Of a DNA stretch of 32,770 nt, positions 24,962 through 32,770 are shown piece by piece; the stretch's first letter is position 1, and every line of letters starts with the position of its first letter. The notes below the pieces were generated by a model that was not told the DNA's origin, made no database searches, and was given only the letters and a program-made list of their open reading frames with translations. The translations under genes were made by a program, and so were the position numbers. Origin of the DNA: Alphaproteobacteria bacterium (GTDB lineage Bacteria > Pseudomonadota > Alphaproteobacteria > Sphingomonadales > Sphingomonadaceae); the NCBI GenBank assembly GCA_030426245.1, contig JAUHYZ010000028.1, forward strand, positions 1 through 32,770, given 5' to 3'.

Positions 24962-27810
24962 TCGGCAGGCTCCATTTCCTCGCCGGCAATGCGGCGTGCC
25001 ATGGCGGTGAGGTCTGCATATTCCTCCTGCCATTCGGTTGGGCCGTTGGACGGGGTGACCTGCACGGCGGTGACCTTGTATTCGGGGCAGTTGGTTGCCC
25101 AGTCGGAAAAGTCGGTCGTCACCACATTGGCTTGCGTCGCGGGGTGGTGGAAGGTGGTGTAGACCACGCCCGGAGCCACACGGTCGGTTACCTTCACGCG
25201 CAGTGTGGTTTCGCCGGTGCGGCTCGCCAGGCGCGTCCAGTCGCCATCCTTGAGGCCGCGATTCTCGGCATCGGTCGGATGCATTTCCAGCAGGTCTTCC
25301 TTATGCCACAGGACATTGGCAGTGCGGCGGGTCTGCGCACCGACATTGTACTGGCTGAGGATGCGGCCGGTGGTCAGCAGCAGCGGGAAGCGCGGTCCGG
25401 TCTTCTCGTCGGTGGGGACGTAGTCCGTGACCACGAACAGTCCCTTGCCGCGCACGAAGCCTTCGATATGCATGACGGGCGAACCGTCCGGATGCATCTC
25501 GTTGACCGGCCACTGAATGCTGCCGCGTTCCTGCAGCATGTCCCAGGATACGCCGGCAAAGCTTCCGGTCAGGCGAGCGATCTCATCCAAGATCTCGCTC
25601 GGATGCTGGTAGTTCCAATCCGCGCCGAGTGCATTGGCGAGCAACTGGGTGACTTCCCAATCCTCATAACCATTGGCTGGTTCCATCACCTTGCGCACCG
25701 GCTGGATGCGGCGTTCGGCATTGGTGAAAGTGCCGTTCTTTTCCAGGAAGGTCGAACCCGGCAGGAAGACATGCGCGTAGTTCGCGGTTTCGTTGAGGAA
25801 CAGGTCGTGGACGATCACGCATTCCATGGCGGACAGGCCGTCTGCCACGTGCTGCGTGTTCGGATCGGATTGCAGAATGTCTTCGCCCTGGATGTAGATC
25901 GCCTTGAACGATCCGTCGACGGCGGCATCGAGCATGTTGTTGATGCGCAGGCCGGGCTCCGGATCGAGCGAAACACCCCAGTCCTTCTCGAACAGATCGC
26001 GGGTCTCGCTGTCGGAAACATGGCGATAGCCGGGCAGTTCATGCGGGAAGCTGCCCATGTCGCATGCGCCCTGCACATTGTTCTGGCCGCGCAGCGGGTT
26101 TACGCCCACGCCGCGGCGGCCGATATTGCCGGTGCACATGGCAAGGTTTGCGATCGCCATCACGGTGGAAGAGCCTTGCGAATGCTCGGTCACGCCCAGA
26201 CCGTAATAGATCGCGCCATTGCCGCCCGTGGCATAGAGCCGGGCCGCTTCGCGAACCGTTTGGGCGGGAACGCGCGTCACGCTTTCGAGGAATTCCGGGC
26301 TGTGCTTCTCGTCCGAAACGAAGCGCGCCCATTCCTCATAAGCGTCGACATCGCAGCGTTCCTTGATGAACTTTTCGTCGGCGAGGCCTTCGGTCACGAT
26401 CACGTGGGCCATGCTGGTCAGCACGGCGACATTGGTGCCGGGCTGCAGCGGCAGGTGGTGTGCGGCCTCGACATGGGGGGACTTGACCAGGTCGATCCTG
26501 CGCGGATCGATCACGATCAGCTTCGCACCCTGGCGCAGGCGGCGCTTCATGCGGCTGGCGAAGACGGGATGGCCGTCGGTCGGATTGGCGCCGATCACCA
26601 TCATGACGTCCGAATCCATCACGGAGTCGAAGTCCTGCGTGCCGGCGCTGGTGCCGAAAGTGGTCTTCAGGCCATAGCCGGTCGGGCTGTGGCAAACGCG
26701 GGCACAGGTATCGGTGTTGTTCGATCCAAAGACGGCGCGGATCAGCTTCTGCACGAGGAAGGTTTCCTCATTCGTGCAGCGGCTGGAGGTAATTCCGCCC
26801 AGCGCCATCGGGCCGTGCTTGGCCTTGATATCGTTGATCCTGCCAGAGGCGAATTCCAGCGCCTCTTCCCAGCTGACTTCGCGCCAGGGCTGGTCGATAC
26901 TGTCGCGGATCATCGGCGAAGTGATGCGGTCCTGGTGGTTGGCATAGCCCCAGGCGAAGCGGCCTTTCACGCAGCTATGGCCGCGATTGGCCTTGCCGTC
27001 CTTCCAGGGCACCATGCGGACCAGCTGTTCGCCGCGCATTTCGGCGCGGAAGGTGCAGCCCACGCCGCAATAGGCGCAAGTGGTGACGACGGAGCGTTCC
27101 GGCTTTCCGTGCTCCTTCACCGTCTTTTCCATCAGGGCGCTGGTCGGGCAGGCCTGCACGCAGGCGCCGCAGCTTACGCATTCGCTGGAAAGGAAATCGT
27201 CGCCCGTCTGGCCGGCGCTGATCTTGGAGGCGAAGCCGCGCCCGTCAACGGTCAGGGCAAAGGTGCCCTGCGTTTCGTCGCAGGCGCGTACGCAGCGCGA
27301 GCATACGATGCATTTGTCGGGCGCAAAATCGAAATAGGGGTTCGACGTGTCGACATCCTGGCCCATGTGATTGTCGCCGGCATAGCCGTAACGCACATCG
27401 CGCAGGCCGACATTGGCGGCTTCGTCCTGAAGCTCGCAATCGTTGTTTGCACTGCAGGTCAGGCAGTCCAACGGGTGATCGGAGATATAAAGCTCCATCA
27501 CGCCGCGGCGCAGCTTCTCCAGCCGCGGGGTCTGCGTCTTGACCACCATGCCTTCGCCCACCGGCGTGGTGCAGCTGGCAGGCGTGCCGCGCGCGCCTTC
27601 GATCTCGACCAGGCACATCCGGCACGAACCGAACTGCTGCAGACTGTCCGTGGCGCACAGCTTGGGAATTTTGCCGCCGCTTTCCGATGCGGCGCGCATC
27701 ACGGTGGTGCCGGCCGGCACAGTGACTTCGCGGCCATCGATAGTCAGCGTGACCATCTCTTCGGAGAGGACTTCAGGCGTGCCGAAATCCGCTTGGCGTT
27801 CATATCCCAT
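24958..27810 (-). CDS. fdsA: NAD-dependent formate dehydrogenase, molybdenum subunit
   Basis: This is the catalytic subunit, which oxidises formate to CO2 at a bis-MGD molybdenum site. In the 950-residue product, domains in order are a 2Fe-2S ferredoxin (Cys 52, 63, 66, 80), a His/Cys cluster (His112, Cys 116, 119, 125), two 4Fe-4S clusters (Cys 167/170/173/177 and 211/214/217/221) and the molybdopterin Fe4S4 domain (CAYCGVGC near 245-252). The metal-ligating residue is Cys373 in ARVCHSPT, so this is a Cys, not selenocysteine, enzyme. Two ATGs are adjacent (27813 and 27810); GGAG upstream has better spacing to 27810. The start overlaps mobA and the stop overlaps fdsD. Confidence 0.95.
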   Translation of the reverse strand: MGYERQADFGTPEVLSEEMVTLTIDGREVTVPAGTTVMRAASESGGKIPKLCATDSLQQFGSCRMCLVEIEGARGTPASCTTPVGEGMVVKTQTPRLEKLRRGVMELYISDHPLDCLTCSANNDCELQDEAANVGLRDVRYGYAGDNHMGQDVDTSNPYFDFAPDKCIVCSRCVRACDETQGTFALTVDGRGFASKISAGQTGDDFLSSECVSCGACVQACPTSALMEKTVKEHGKPERSVVTTCAYCGVGCTFRAEMRGEQLVRMVPWKDGKANRGHSCVKGRFAWGYANHQDRITSPMIRDSIDQPWREVSWEEALEFASGRINDIKAKHGPMALGGITSSRCTNEETFLVQKLIRAVFGSNNTDTCARVCHSPTGYGLKTTFGTSAGTQDFDSVMDSDVMMVIGANPTDGHPVFASRMKRRLRQGAKLIVIDPRRIDLVKSPHVEAAHHLPLQPGTNVAVLTSMAHVIVTEGLADEKFIKERCDVDAYEEWARFVSDEKHSPEFLESVTRVPAQTVREAARLYATGGNGAIYYGLGVTEHSQGSSTVMAIANLAMCTGNIGRRGVGVNPLRGQNNVQGACDMGSFPHELPGYRHVSDSETRDLFEKDWGVSLDPEPGLRINNMLDAAVDGSFKAIYIQGEDILQSDPNTQHVADGLSAMECVIVHDLFLNETANYAHVFLPGSTFLEKNGTFTNAERRIQPVRKVMEPANGYEDWEVTQLLANALGADWNYQHPSEILDEIARLTGSFAGVSWDMLQERGSIQWPVNEMHPDGSPVMHIEGFVRGKGLFVVTDYVPTDEKTGPRFPLLLTTGRILSQYNVGAQTRRTANVLWHKEDLLEMHPTDAENRGLKDGDWTRLASRTGETTLRVKVTDRVAPGVVYTTFHHPATQANVVTTDFSDWATNCPEYKVTAVQVTPSNGPTEWQEEYADLTAMARRIAGEEMEPAE

Positions 27811-28330
27811 CATAATTCTCCACGGCGGCAAGATCCGCCCGTGTATTAATGTTAGCAGGTTTTGACGCTAACTTCACTCCGCGCGCATTGATCGCGGCGG
27901 CAAAGGCTAGCATCGAGTGGCGTCCTTCACTCTGGAGGATGGCCTCAATCGTCGATGTAGCGTCACTATTCCAATGGCCTATAACCGGCTGACTTTCAAG
28001 GTATGCAGAGGCCGGAGAGAGCAATTCAAGTAAATTTTCGGGCAATTTCACCGAATCGACGCCACATGTCATCACACTTGTGAAATCCGCGTCCTGTGCA
28101 TGGTGCAAACCGGCGGCGATTCCCGACAGCGGGCCCATGCCGGAATGCGGCCAGTCGGGGATGCAGGGGGCAGGTCCCGTTTCGCGTCCGGCGATCACCA
28201 CCTGCTCGCACCAGCCGGAAAGCGCATCGACTGCGCGCGCAAGCAACGTGCGGCCGTCAAGCTCCGCCATGGCCTTGTCGCTTCCGAAGCGGGTGGATTG
28301 CCCACCTGCCAGGACGACGCCCAAGATCAT
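27800..28330 (-). CDS. mobA: Molybdenum cofactor guanylyltransferase MobA
   Basis: MobA attaches GMP to molybdopterin to form the guanine dinucleotide cofactor that FdsA requires. The 176-residue product has the nucleotide-binding LAGGQSTRFGSDK (7-19), a SGMGPLSG segment, a VDSVKLP that corresponds to the usual catalytic Asp region, and the ANINTRADL near the end typical of MobA. It is a little shorter than most MobA proteins (about 190-200). It lies between fdsB and fdsA, overlapping fdsA by 11 bp. The 3' half is unusually AT-rich: by my count 121 of 240 bases at 27841-28080 are G or C, against about 60-65% around it. Confidence 0.88.
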   Translation of the reverse strand: MILGVVLAGGQSTRFGSDKAMAELDGRTLLARAVDALSGWCEQVVIAGRETGPAPCIPDWPHSGMGPLSGIAAGLHHAQDADFTSVMTCGVDSVKLPENLLELLSPASAYLESQPVIGHWNSDATSTIEAILQSEGRHSMLAFAAAINARGVKLASKPANINTRADLAAVENYDGI

Positions 28331-28366
28331 GCAATACTCACGGGCTGCCGGATCACTTGCGCCGAG

Positions 28367-29881
28367 TCACTTGCGAAAGTCTTCGGGCCAATGCTTCAAC
28401 GCACTCATCACCGGATAGGGCGTGAACCCACCCAGCGCGCAGAGCGAACCGAATTTCATCGTTTCGCACAAATCTTCCAGCAGCTGGATTTCCTCGTCCG
28501 GCGAGCGCCCTTTCTTGGGCATGTTGTGCATCTGCGGCTCCGTTTCGACACCGGCCAGCTCGCGTCCGCCGACCCGGATGCGGTCGATCACTTCCATACC
28601 GCGCACCGCGCCCAGGCGGCATGGCGTGCATTTGCCGCAGCTTTCCGCCGCGCAGAATTCCATCGCGAAACGCGCCATTGCGCCCATGTCCGCCGTATCG
28701 TCGAACACCGTGATCCCGGCATGGCCGATCAGGGCATCGGCTGCGGTATAGGCTTCGTAATCGAAGGGGATGTCGAACTGATCGGGGTGGATATAGGCGC
28801 CCAGCGGTCCGCCGACCTGCACCGCCTTGACCGGGCGGCCCGATTGCGTGCCGCCGCCAATTTCGTTGACCAGCTCACCCAGAGTGATGCCGAAAGCGAC
28901 TTCGTACAGCCCGCCATGCTTGATATTGCCGGCCAGCTGGATCGGCATGGTGCCCTTGGACCGATCGATGCCCAGGCTGTCATACAAAGATGCGCCGCCT
29001 TCCATCAGGATATGCGGCACGGCGGCCAGGGTCAGCACATTGTTGACCACGGTCGGCTTGCCGAACAGGCCCTTCAGGGCCGGCAGCGGAGGCTTGGCGC
29101 GCACTTCGCCGCGCTTGCCTTCCAGCGAGTTGAGCAGGGAGGTTTCCTCGCCGCAAACATAGGCGCCCGCGCCGGCGCGGATTTCGCACACGAAGGGGGC
29201 CACGATATGCGCGCAGGCGCGCACGGCCTTTTCCATCTTGTCGATCGCGTCGGGATATTCGCTGCGCAGATAGACATAGCCCTTGGTTGCGCCCACGGCT
29301 TCACCCGCGATGGCCATGCCTTCGATCAGGGCGAAGGGATCGCCTTCCATCACCATGCGGTCGGCAAATGTGCCGCTATCGCCTTCGTCGGCATTGCAGA
29401 CGATGTATTTCTGATCCGCCTGGGCGCCGGCAACCGTCTTCCACTTGATGCCGGCGGGGAAGCCTGCACCGCCGCGGCCGCGCAGGCCGGAGGAAAGCAC
29501 TTCCTCAACTATGGCTTCGGGGCCGATTTCGCGCGCGCGCTTCAGGCCCGACCAGCCGCCGGTCGCTTCGTAATCGTCCAGGCTGAGCGGACGGGTCTTG
29601 CCCGCGCGCGCAAAGGTCAGGCGCTGCTGGCCGGCGATGAAGGGATGTTCGGCGATGACGCCGATGCCCTTGTCGCTCGAACCGTCAAGGATCGCAGTAA
29701 CATCGTCTGGAGTGGCCGGGCCGTAGCCCTTGCCGTCCACTTCCACCAGCGGCTCGAGCCATTGCATGCCCCAGCTGCTGGTGCGTTCAACGCTGGCGCC
29801 GGCCTTTTCGAAAGCGGCGGCAAGCTCGTCTGCGCCGCAAGCGCGGGCCAGGGCGTCGTCGGAAATGCGGATGGTAGTCAT
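28367..29881 (-). CDS. fdsB: Formate dehydrogenase beta subunit (FMN/NAD-binding)
   Basis: This is the NuoF-like diaphorase subunit that passes electrons from the iron-sulfur chain through FMN to NAD+. The 504-residue product has an N-terminal thioredoxin-like segment fused to the NuoF part. The FMN/NADH glycine-rich loop GLRGRGGAGFP starts at residue 132, CNADEGDSGTFADR follows, and a C-terminal 4Fe-4S site is formed by ESCGKCTPC (Cys 415, 418, 421) with Cys481. Its ATG overlaps the fdsG stop as ATGA; a 36-bp gap separates it from mobA. Confidence 0.95.
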   Translation of the reverse strand: MTTIRISDDALARACGADELAAAFEKAGASVERTSSWGMQWLEPLVEVDGKGYGPATPDDVTAILDGSSDKGIGVIAEHPFIAGQQRLTFARAGKTRPLSLDDYEATGGWSGLKRAREIGPEAIVEEVLSSGLRGRGGAGFPAGIKWKTVAGAQADQKYIVCNADEGDSGTFADRMVMEGDPFALIEGMAIAGEAVGATKGYVYLRSEYPDAIDKMEKAVRACAHIVAPFVCEIRAGAGAYVCGEETSLLNSLEGKRGEVRAKPPLPALKGLFGKPTVVNNVLTLAAVPHILMEGGASLYDSLGIDRSKGTMPIQLAGNIKHGGLYEVAFGITLGELVNEIGGGTQSGRPVKAVQVGGPLGAYIHPDQFDIPFDYEAYTAADALIGHAGITVFDDTADMGAMARFAMEFCAAESCGKCTPCRLGAVRGMEVIDRIRVGGRELAGVETEPQMHNMPKKGRSPDEEIQLLEDLCETMKFGSLCALGGFTPYPVMSALKHWPEDFRK

Positions 29882-30303
29882 GCGTTTTCAATCAGCTTGG
29901 TAAGGGCAGCGCTGTCGAGCCGCGCATGCAGTTTGTCGCCAATCCGGGCATTGGGGCCGGAAGAGCACAGGCCAAGGCAATAGACGGTGGAGAGCCTGAC
30001 GCGCTCGCCCGCCGCCTTGTTGGCATCGTCCATCAGCGCCTCGACGCCGCGCGCCTTGCAGCTTTCCGCCCGGCAGATCTGCACGACGGGGCGCGGATCG
30101 GCCTGCTTGAGGAAATCGTGATAGAAGCTGACCACGCCGTGCACTTCCGCACGGCTGAGGTTCAATCCTTCGGCAATCGCCTTCTCGGAATTCTCGTCGA
30201 CGCAGCCGAACTCCTTCTGCACGTCGTGCAGGATCGGCAGCAGCGCGCCTTCGCGCCCCTTGTGATCGGCAATGATCTCGGCGAGTTTTTGTGAACTGCT
30301 CAT
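29878..30303 (-). CDS. fdsG: Formate dehydrogenase gamma subunit (2Fe-2S)
   Basis: This is the NuoE-like subunit that carries a 2Fe-2S cluster near the NAD end of the complex. In the 141-residue product four cysteines are in the NuoE pattern: Cys77 and Cys82 in ICRAESC, then Cys109 and Cys113 in YCLGLC. SFYHDF near 59-64 is typical. Its ATG overlaps the fghA stop and its stop overlaps the fdsB ATG, both as ATGA, so translation of fghA, fdsG and fdsB is coupled. This places formate removal under the same control as formaldehyde oxidation. Confidence 0.94.
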   Translation of the reverse strand: MSSSQKLAEIIADHKGREGALLPILHDVQKEFGCVDENSEKAIAEGLNLSRAEVHGVVSFYHDFLKQADPRPVVQICRAESCKARGVEALMDDANKAAGERVRLSTVYCLGLCSSGPNARIGDKLHARLDSAALTKLIENA

Positions 30304-31139
30304 CTTTTCAATCTCTCGGCATGCCAGGCGATATGCTCGGCCATGAAGGTCGAGATGAAATAATAGGAGTGGTCATACCCCTCCTGCATCCTGATCGCGG
30401 CGCGCATATCCGCATTTCGGCAGGCCTGGTCAAGCAGGTTGGTCTTTAGCTGTTCTTGAAGAAAGCTATCGGCTTTCCCTTGGTCGACCAGCAGGTCGGT
30501 CAGGCGGGCCCCGTCTTCGATCAGGGCGCAAGCGTCATATTCGCGCCATTTGTCCCGATCGGCGCCGATATAGCCGGTCAGCGCCTTTTCGCCCCAAGGG
30601 CAGCTCAGCGGGCTGACAATGGGGGAGAATGCGCTGGTCGAACGAAAACGCCCCGGATTGCGCAGGGAGATGGTGAGGGCGCCGTGTCCGCCCATGGAAT
30701 GGCCAGTGATTCCCTGACGCGCCATGTCGGCGGGGAAATGCTTTGCCACGACGTCGGGCAGTTCCGCCTCGATATAAGAACGCATGCGGAAATTGTCCGC
30801 CCACGGCGCTTCGGTGGAGTCGACGTAAAAGCCTGCGCCCTTGCCGAAATCATAGGCTTCGTCATCGGGTACGTCGTCTCCGCGCGGGCTGGTGTCGGGC
30901 GCGACGAAGATGATCCCATGCTCGGCGCAAGCGGCGCGGAATTCGCCCTTCTCGGTCACATTGGCATGGGTGCAGGTGAGACCGGAAAGATACCACAGCA
31001 CCGGCATTTTCGTGCCCGGCACATGGTCCGGAACGAAGACCGAAAAGGTCATTTCCGTGCCGGTTTCGGCGGACTGATGCGTGTAGACGCCCTGCGTTCC
31101 GCCATGGCTACGATTCTCACTGACGGCTTCCAGAGTCAT
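30300..31139 (-). CDS. fghA: S-formylglutathione hydrolase
   Basis: This is the cytosolic esterase that hydrolyses S-formylglutathione to formate and glutathione, the second step of glutathione-dependent formaldehyde oxidation. The 279-residue alpha/beta hydrolase has Ser148 in the GHSMGGHG elbow, Asp224 in QGKADSFL and His257 in YDHSYYF, the esterase D triad. LSGLTCTHANVTEK near 51-64 is diagnostic of the family. ATG 31139 overlaps the upstream VOC gene stop as ATGA; an upstream frame extension to 31163 lies inside that gene. It sits between the VOC genes and fdsG, giving a continuous formaldehyde-to-CO2 gene order. Confidence 0.95.
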   Translation of the reverse strand: MTLEAVSENRSHGGTQGVYTHQSAETGTEMTFSVFVPDHVPGTKMPVLWYLSGLTCTHANVTEKGEFRAACAEHGIIFVAPDTSPRGDDVPDDEAYDFGKGAGFYVDSTEAPWADNFRMRSYIEAELPDVVAKHFPADMARQGITGHSMGGHGALTISLRNPGRFRSTSAFSPIVSPLSCPWGEKALTGYIGADRDKWREYDACALIEDGARLTDLLVDQGKADSFLQEQLKTNLLDQACRNADMRAAIRMQEGYDHSYYFISTFMAEHIAWHAERLKR

Positions 31140-31519
31140 GCAGGCACCCGGTAGACTGCGCAAAGCTTGTTCCCGTCGGGATCGCGCAGATAGGCAAGAT
31201 AGAGCTTCATCGCCGGATTCTCGCGCAGGCCCGGCGGATACTCAATGGAGGTTCCGCCGGCCTCTACGCCGGCAGCGTGCCATTGATCGACCTGTTCGGG
31301 GCTTTCCATCGTCAAGCCGATCGTGCCGCCATTGGCAAAGGTTGCGGCACCACCGTCGATCGGCTTGGTGACAACGAATATGCTGTCCTTGTGCATGTAG
31401 ATCAGCCGCCCTTTGGGATCGACATTGGCCGGCTGCGCTCCGGCCGCCTGAAAGATGGCGTCATAGAATTTCTTCGAACGATCGATGTCGTTGCTGCCAA
31501 CTGTAAGGTGGCTGAACAT
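31136..31519 (-). CDS. VOC (glyoxalase-fold) protein, copy 1
   Basis: This is the first of three related 125-129-residue VOC proteins; numbering here follows coordinates, and it is the one next to fghA. It has the two beta-alpha-beta-beta-beta modules, with GSNDIDRSKKFYDA near 8-21, QWHAAGVEAGGT in the middle and YLRDPDGNKLCAVY near the end. Of the usual VOC metal ligands, His4 is present. The central His seen in the other copies (ATH) is Phe here (ATFANGG), and the C-terminal Glu position after DPDGN is Cys. The ATG at 31519 follows GAGG. Function unknown; the setting suggests action on a glutathione adduct. Confidence 0.85.
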   Translation of the reverse strand: MFSHLTVGSNDIDRSKKFYDAIFQAAGAQPANVDPKGRLIYMHKDSIFVVTKPIDGGAATFANGGTIGLTMESPEQVDQWHAAGVEAGGTSIEYPPGLRENPAMKLYLAYLRDPDGNKLCAVYRVPA

Positions 31520-31553
31520 ATATTCGGTACCTCTTCGGTCTCGTTGCGTTTGA

Positions 31554-31931
31554 TTAGGCGCGGATGTGGAAAGCGCAGATCTTGTTGCCGTCCGGATCGC
31601 GCAAATAGGCGCCGCGCGAATTGTTCGGCGCGCGCTCGCGCGGTCCGGGTGGGCCGTCGCAGGTGCCGCCGGCGTCAACGCCCGCTGCGTGCCAGGCATC
31701 GACTGTTTCATCATCCTTGGCGGCGAAGCCCAACGTGCTGCCATTTCCGTGTGTGGCCGCTTCGCCGTTCAGCGGCGGACCGATCATGAGGTTGCCGTTC
31801 GGTCCGGCATACAACAGAAAACCGGCTTCGTCGGGCACCACATTGGCATAGCCCAGCGCCCCCATGACGGCGTCATAGAACTTACGGCTGCGGTCCAAAT
31901 CGTTCGAACCGAGAAACGCGTGCGTAAACAT
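31554..31931 (-). CDS. VOC (glyoxalase-fold) protein, copy 2
   Basis: The 125-residue VOC protein is clearly related to copies 1 and 3: shared elements are GSNDLDRSRKFYDA, VDAWHAAGVDAGGT and YLRDPDGNKICAFH. This copy keeps both His4 and the central His (ATHGNGS), and has Cys after DPDGNKI where classical glyoxalases have Glu. It therefore has the fullest potential metal site of the three. AAAGG lies about 8 bases before ATG 31931. A 34-bp gap separates it from copy 1 and a 124-bp gap separates copy 3; the latter shows no gene I can support. Confidence 0.85.
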   Translation of the reverse strand: MFTHAFLGSNDLDRSRKFYDAVMGALGYANVVPDEAGFLLYAGPNGNLMIGPPLNGEAATHGNGSTLGFAAKDDETVDAWHAAGVDAGGTCDGPPGPRERAPNNSRGAYLRDPDGNKICAFHIRA

Positions 31932-32055
31932 GGTATACCTTTCTGACTAACTATTCCTAGCAGATGCGGTCTGGCGCTGCCAGTGATTGCCTTTCCCATT
32001 GCAGGCCTGCTCGAAGGCGTTGCCCTTCCAACATGGCCGTTTCAAGATGGGCAGT

Positions 32056-32445
32056 TCAAGCGGGAATGAAATAGGACGCTGTGAATTTGTGGCCTTCCGG
32101 GCTGCGCAGATAGGCGGAATAGACGTCCTGCCCTGGATAATGGCGGATGCCCGGCGGATCTTCGATCGCGGTTCCGCCATTGGCCAGGCCTGCAGCGTGC
32201 CAGGCATCCACTTGCGCTTCGCTTTCCATCTTGAAATTGATCGTGCCGCCATTGGCATGAGTCGCGGGATTTCCGTCACGCGGTTTGCAGATAATCAGGC
32301 CGACGCCGTCTTCGCCGCGATAGCGTAGCATGCCGTTGCCGGGCGCGGGCTCGGCAGGCGGCAGGCCGATCACGCCCATGATGGCGTCAAAGAAGCGCTT
32401 CGATTCTTCCAGATCGTTCGATCCGAGCATGACTGTACGAAACAT
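32056..32445 (-). CDS. VOC (glyoxalase-fold) protein, copy 3
   Basis: The 129-residue third VOC paralogue lies 17 bp behind the adhC end. It shares GSNDLEESKRFFDA, VDAWHAAGLANGGT and PPGIRHYPGQD with the others. It lacks the N-terminal His (Thr4 instead) but keeps the central His (ATHANGG), and its C-terminal block is SPEGHKFTASY, with Thr in place of Cys or Glu. ATG 32445 is chosen because the homologous N-terminus (MFRTVMLGSND) starts there; the open frame upstream overlaps adhC. Role unknown; its place suggests formaldehyde or glutathione-adduct metabolism. Confidence 0.85.
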   Translation of the reverse strand: MFRTVMLGSNDLEESKRFFDAIMGVIGLPPAEPAPGNGMLRYRGEDGVGLIICKPRDGNPATHANGGTINFKMESEAQVDAWHAAGLANGGTAIEDPPGIRHYPGQDVYSAYLRSPEGHKFTASYFIPA

Positions 32446-32462
32446 CGGTGTGCCTTTGTGGT

Positions 32463-32770
<308 letters not shown>

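Noticed and set aside
24958..27810. Selenocysteine formate dehydrogenase
   Set aside because: The active-site position is an encoded Cys (373) and no in-frame UGA with a downstream stem-loop is present.
25132..27849. A 905-residue open frame antisense to fdsA
   Set aside because: It lies wholly opposite a well-supported molybdenum subunit gene and is His/Ala/Gly-rich with no domain, as expected for the complement of high-GC coding DNA.
28100..29983. A 627-residue open frame antisense to fdsB and part of mobA and fdsG
   Set aside because: It is a shadow frame: it crosses three real genes, has no domain and no ribosome-binding site.
31932..32055. Small gene in the 124-bp gap between VOC copies 2 and 3
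   Set aside because: Short minus-strand frames exist, but none has a start with a ribosome-binding site or a recognisable product.

Overview
The window is a gene-dense, GC-rich (roughly 60-65%) stretch of a bacterial chromosome, almost certainly from an alphaproteobacterium of the order Sphingomonadales. Three things suggest this: the gene order metK-ahcY-adenosine kinase, the pairs hisC-tyrA and metX/metW, and an MJ0042 zinc-ribbon gene divergent from ftsEX. The family or genus cannot be fixed from the sequence alone; an Erythrobacteraceae-like organism is a guess. Most of the window is ordinary housekeeping DNA, with accessory stretches at about 4.9-9.9 kb and 18.3-22.0 kb.

Layout. (1) 60-3788: the activated-methyl cycle, with metK and ahcY as one unit, a strong intrinsic terminator, then a PfkB-type adenosine kinase that would remove the adenosine released by AhcY. 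(2) 3828-4697: a glycerate-kinase-like gene on the minus strand, convergent with the adenosine kinase over a perfect inverted repeat. (3) 4920-9845: a TetR regulator and MFS pump on the minus strand, divergent from an exported isochorismatase-fold hydrolase, an exported YHS protein, a DUF1348 protein and a DUF1772 membrane protein. Two palindromes lie in the divergent control region. (4) 9920-10006: tRNA-Leu(GAG). (5) 10141-14080: a zinc-ribbon membrane protein divergent from ftsE-ftsX-ydcF-like-plsC. (6) 14107-18330: tyrA and hisC on the minus strand, divergent from metX-GNAT-metW; the genes within each unit overlap by 4 bp. (7) 18331-21990: a decayed GIY-YIG nuclease gene bounded by 29-bp inverted repeats, a PilZ protein and three exported proteins; one is a disulfide-rich Sel1/Hcp-like protein and two are unrecognised. 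(8) 22012-23886: a BaiN/HI0933 flavoprotein and a SnoaL-like protein. (9) 23905-32770: a long minus-strand operon for glutathione-dependent formaldehyde oxidation to CO2. Its order is adhC (cut by the window end), three tandem VOC paralogues, fghA, fdsG, fdsB, mobA, fdsA, fdsD, fdhD.

How the genes work together. The last block encodes a complete route: S-hydroxymethylglutathione to S-formylglutathione (AdhC), to formate plus glutathione (FghA), to CO2 plus NADH (molybdenum FdsGBA). It also carries the cofactor genes (MobA for the guanine dinucleotide, FdhD for sulfuration) and the small FdsD protein. Many junctions are ATGA overlaps, which implies translational coupling. The first block and metX/metW belong to methionine and S-adenosylmethionine metabolism.

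I found no large unknown defence system, CRISPR array or prophage. The best leads are the three VOC paralogues, each with a different set of candidate metal ligands; the repeat-bounded nuclease remnant; the TetR-controlled cluster of exported and small proteins; the GNAT gene lodged between metX and metW with a duplicated start sequence; the secreted-protein trio; and the compositionally distinct mobA.
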